A DNA stretch of 8,321 nucleotides from Hyphomicrobiales bacterium. GTDB taxonomy: Bacteria > Pseudomonadota > Alphaproteobacteria > Rhizobiales > Beijerinckiaceae. This document shows, in pieces, positions 7,086-8,321 of this stretch (positions within the stretch are counted from its first letter, which is position 1; every line of letters begins with the position of its first letter). Location: assembly GCA_003567055.1 (NCBI GenBank), contig PXAW01000547.1, forward strand, positions 1-8,321, read 5' to 3'. A program made the translations under genes and the position numbers. The notes under the pieces were generated by a model. It was not told the DNA's origin and did no database searches. It was given only the letters and a program-made list of their open reading frames with translations.

Positions 7086-7119
7086 TCCCGCGAAACCCGC
7101 TGCCGGTGAATGCGCGGGA
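7086..7119. repeat. Inverted repeat between zeta-subunit and ureohydrolase genes
   Basis: TCCCGCG (7086-7092) and CGCGGGA (7113-7119) form a perfect 7-bp inverted repeat with a 20-base spacer. It lies in the 193-bp gap downstream of the zeta gene and about 100-130 bp upstream of the ureohydrolase start. A second, weaker pair (CGGCAC 7035-7040, GTGCCG 7057-7062) is nearby. Either could be an operator or a 3'-end structure; neither has a T tract. Confidence 0.3.
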
Positions 7120-7156
7120 CTTCCCAGCCGGCCTTGTCCGAAATCGCTCTGCCAAC

Positions 7157-7177
7157 GCAGCCGGCAGCCGGCAGCCG
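7157..7177. repeat. Three exact copies of a 7-bp tandem repeat
   Basis: GCAGCCG occurs three times in a row (7157-7163, 7164-7170, 7171-7177) just past the zeta-subunit stop codon. It is non-coding in my annotation. It is probably a slippage-prone simple repeat whose copy number may vary between strains; no function is suggested. Confidence 0.5.
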
Positions 7178-7182
7178 AGGGA

Positions 7183-7497
7183 TCAGCCCCCCTTCTGTAC
7201 GGATTCCGCCGCCTGGGCCAGGAGCGCCACCATCTGGCTGCGGATCTCCTGATCGCTCACCGAAGCGTCGAGATCGCCGCGCACCTTGCGGAAGACGTCC
7301 TCGTCGCCGGGCTCCTCGAAATCGGCGAGCACGACGCTCTTGGCGTATTCCTCCGCCTCGGCGCCGCTCTTGCCGAGCTTCTCGGCTGCCCAGAGGCCCA
7401 GGAGCTTGTTGCGGCGGGCCAGTGCCTTGAAGCGGAGTTCCTCGTCATGCGCGAACTTGTTCTCGAAGGCATCCTTGCGGTCGTCGAATGTGGTCAT
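7183..7497 (-). CDS. F1-ATPase inhibitor zeta subunit (DUF1476)
   Basis: Small cytoplasmic protein of 104 residues that, in Paracoccus denitrificans, binds F1-ATPase through its N-terminus and blocks ATP hydrolysis while allowing synthesis. The sequence is near-consensus for DUF1476. The N-terminal inhibitory region reads MTTFDDRKDAFENKFAHDEE. It is followed by LRFKALARRNKLLGLWAAEKLG (about 21-42) and acidic, helix-rich segments (DFEEPGDEDVF, 59-69), ending QKGG. The length matches the usual 103-109 residues. The start at 7497 fits the conserved N-terminus; its ribosome site is weak (GAGCAG). The frame stays open far upstream through purC on the opposite strand, but that is a non-coding shadow. 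It diverges from purC, a neighbourhood I recall from other alphaproteobacteria. Whether it inhibits here depends on the host; in several species deletion has little effect. Confidence 0.93.
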   Translation of the reverse strand: MTTFDDRKDAFENKFAHDEELRFKALARRNKLLGLWAAEKLGKSGAEAEEYAKSVVLADFEEPGDEDVFRKVRGDLDASVSDQEIRSQMVALLAQAAESVQKGG

Positions 7498-7791
7498 GGT
7501 CTGCTCGTTGGTTCGGGCTCGATGCGGCGGCTGCGAATGCCGCCCTTGTGGAATCGGGTATAGCTCCCCGTGCCCGCCCACGCCACCCGTGTCGTTGCGG
7601 ATGGGCGCCGATTCCCGACAATCCGCAGCGCTGTGCGAAAGCTTCGTTGTGCATTGCCGTGCGATCATATAGGTTGCGCGCCAGCGGGCGGCCTCCAGCC
7701 GTTCGACCGCGCCGGAATTTCGCCCCGCGCAGCCGATCGTTACCAGGAGCCGCTTTCCGTCCACGGACTTCAACAAACACGGTATACGCCC
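7498..7791. promoter_or_regulatory. Divergent promoter region between zeta-subunit gene and purC
   Basis: Both genes start outward from this 294-bp stretch, so both promoters must lie here. For purC a weak candidate is TTGTGC (7647-7652), 15 bases, TATAGG (7668-7673), which would leave a leader of roughly 110 bases. A perfect 7-bp inverted repeat, TGCGGAT (7596-7602) and ATCCGCA (7621-7627) with an 18-base spacer, lies just upstream and could be an operator. A hairpin (GGCGGC 7526-7531, GCCGCC 7539-7544) would fall in the zeta leader. No purine riboswitch is recognisable. No small gene is convincing. Confidence 0.4.
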
Positions 7792-8321
7792 ATGAATCGC
7801 CGCCGTCGCATATACGAGGGCAAGGCCAAGGTCCTCTTCGAGGGGCCCGAACCCGGAACGCTCATCCAGCACTTCAAGGACGACGCCACCGCCTTCAATG
7901 CCAAGAAACACGAAATCGTCGACGGGAAGGGCGTCCTGAACAACCGTATCAGCGAGTTCGTCTTCCAGAACCTCAATGATATCGGCGTTCCCACGCACTT
8001 CATCCGCCGCCTGAACATGCGCGAGCAGCTGATCCGCGAAGTCGAGATCATCCCGCTCGAAGTGGTGGTGCGCAACGTCGCCGCCGGATCGCTCGCCAAG
8101 CGGCTCGGCATCGAGGAAGGCACCCAGCTGCCGCGCTCGATCATCGAGTTCTACTATAAAAGCGACAAGCTCGACGATCCGATGGTCTCGGAAGAGCACA
8201 TCACCGCCTTCGGCTGGGCGACGCCGCAGGAGATCGACGACATCATGGCGCTCGCCATCCGCGTCAACGACTTTCTCTCCGGCCTCTTCCTCGGCGTCGG
8301 CATCCGCCTCGTCGATTTCAA
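7792..8321 (+). CDS. purC: SAICAR synthase (phosphoribosylaminoimidazole-succinocarboxamide synthase), N-terminal part
   Basis: PurC joins aspartate to CAIR with ATP to give SAICAR, in cytoplasmic de novo purine synthesis. The window holds 176 codons plus two bases of a protein usually about 250 residues long, so the C-terminal third is missing. Visible hallmarks are [14 protein letters not shown] (6-19, the nucleotide-binding strand and glycine-rich turn), [13 protein letters not shown] (28-40), [12 protein letters not shown] (70-81), the substrate-binding [16 protein letters not shown] (91-106) and, at the edge, GIRLVDF. The start at 7792 gives the [13 protein letters not shown] terminus typical of alphaproteobacterial PurC; no clear Shine-Dalgarno site precedes it. 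In relatives purS, purQ and purL often follow, which the window cannot show. The protein is intact as far as it goes. Confidence 0.96.
   Translation, partial: MNRRRRIYEGKAKVLFEGPEPGTLIQHFKDDATAFNAKKHEIVDGKGVLNNRISEFVFQNLNDIGVPTHFIRRLNMREQLIREVEIIPLEVVVRNVAAGSLAKRLGIEEGTQLPRSIIEFYYKSDKLDDPMVSEEHITAFGWATPQEIDDIMALAIRVNDFLSGLFLGVGIRLVDF

Noticed and set aside
6012..7109. Plus-strand open frame (365 codons) opposite the ureohydrolase gene
   Set aside because: The minus strand carries all metal-binding motifs of the arginase family; the opposite frame is a shadow.
7157..7177. GCAGCCG triplet as a possible CRISPR or mobile-element end
   Set aside because: The unit is 7 bp with no spacers, no longer flanking inverted repeats and no transposase nearby.
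7498..8199. Upstream extension of the zeta-subunit frame on the minus strand
   Set aside because: It lies opposite purC, whose protein is unmistakable, and DUF1476 proteins begin at the conserved MTTFDDR.
1..8321. A defence island, biosynthetic cluster or other undescribed multi-gene system
   Set aside because: All eight genes fall into known families with ordinary housekeeping or sensory roles and mixed orientations; no shared operon or mobile-element mark ties them together.

Overview
This is a chromosomal, housekeeping-type stretch of a GC-rich alphaproteobacterium, probably in the order Hyphomicrobiales. The F1-ATPase inhibitor zeta subunit (DUF1476), a family I know only from Alphaproteobacteria, points there, as do the gshB and purC sequence types. 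I see no transposase, integrase, phage gene, CRISPR array, tRNA or rRNA. Six complete genes and two partial ones account for nearly all of the window.

Layout from left to right. The 5' end of gshB (glutathione synthetase) leaves the window at base 1 on the minus strand. Divergent from it is a plus-strand lipid/diacylglycerol kinase gene (544-1506). This converges on a minus-strand gene for the [2Fe-2S]/FAD subunit of xanthine dehydrogenase (xdhA, 1564-3081). No molybdopterin-subunit gene lies next to it, which is unusual. A strong intrinsic terminator (about 3205-3240) separates xdhA from the upstream minus-strand chemoreceptor gene (3267-4970), which encodes a Cache-type periplasmic sensor with HAMP and MCP signalling domains.

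A gene-poor, locally AT-rich region (4971-5364) follows. It should carry the chemoreceptor promoter and the promoter of a divergent hemerythrin-domain gene (5365-5925, TTG start). It also holds three 13-bp imperfect tandem repeats and a candidate small minus-strand ORF that I do not accept as a gene. The hemerythrin gene converges, with a 17-bp gap and a shared hairpin, on an arginase/agmatinase-family ureohydrolase gene (5943-6989). Upstream of that, also on the minus strand, is the ATP-synthase zeta subunit gene (7183-7497). It diverges from purC (7792 to the window end), the SAICAR synthase of purine synthesis.

The genes do not form one pathway. Two loose themes can be argued: nitrogen and purine metabolism (xdhA, the ureohydrolase, purC), and oxygen or redox sensing (the chemoreceptor and hemerythrin pair that shares a control region). 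I found no clear sign of a previously undescribed multi-gene system. The best leads are the orphan xdhA, the 4971-5364 control region, and the unsettled substrate of the ureohydrolase.
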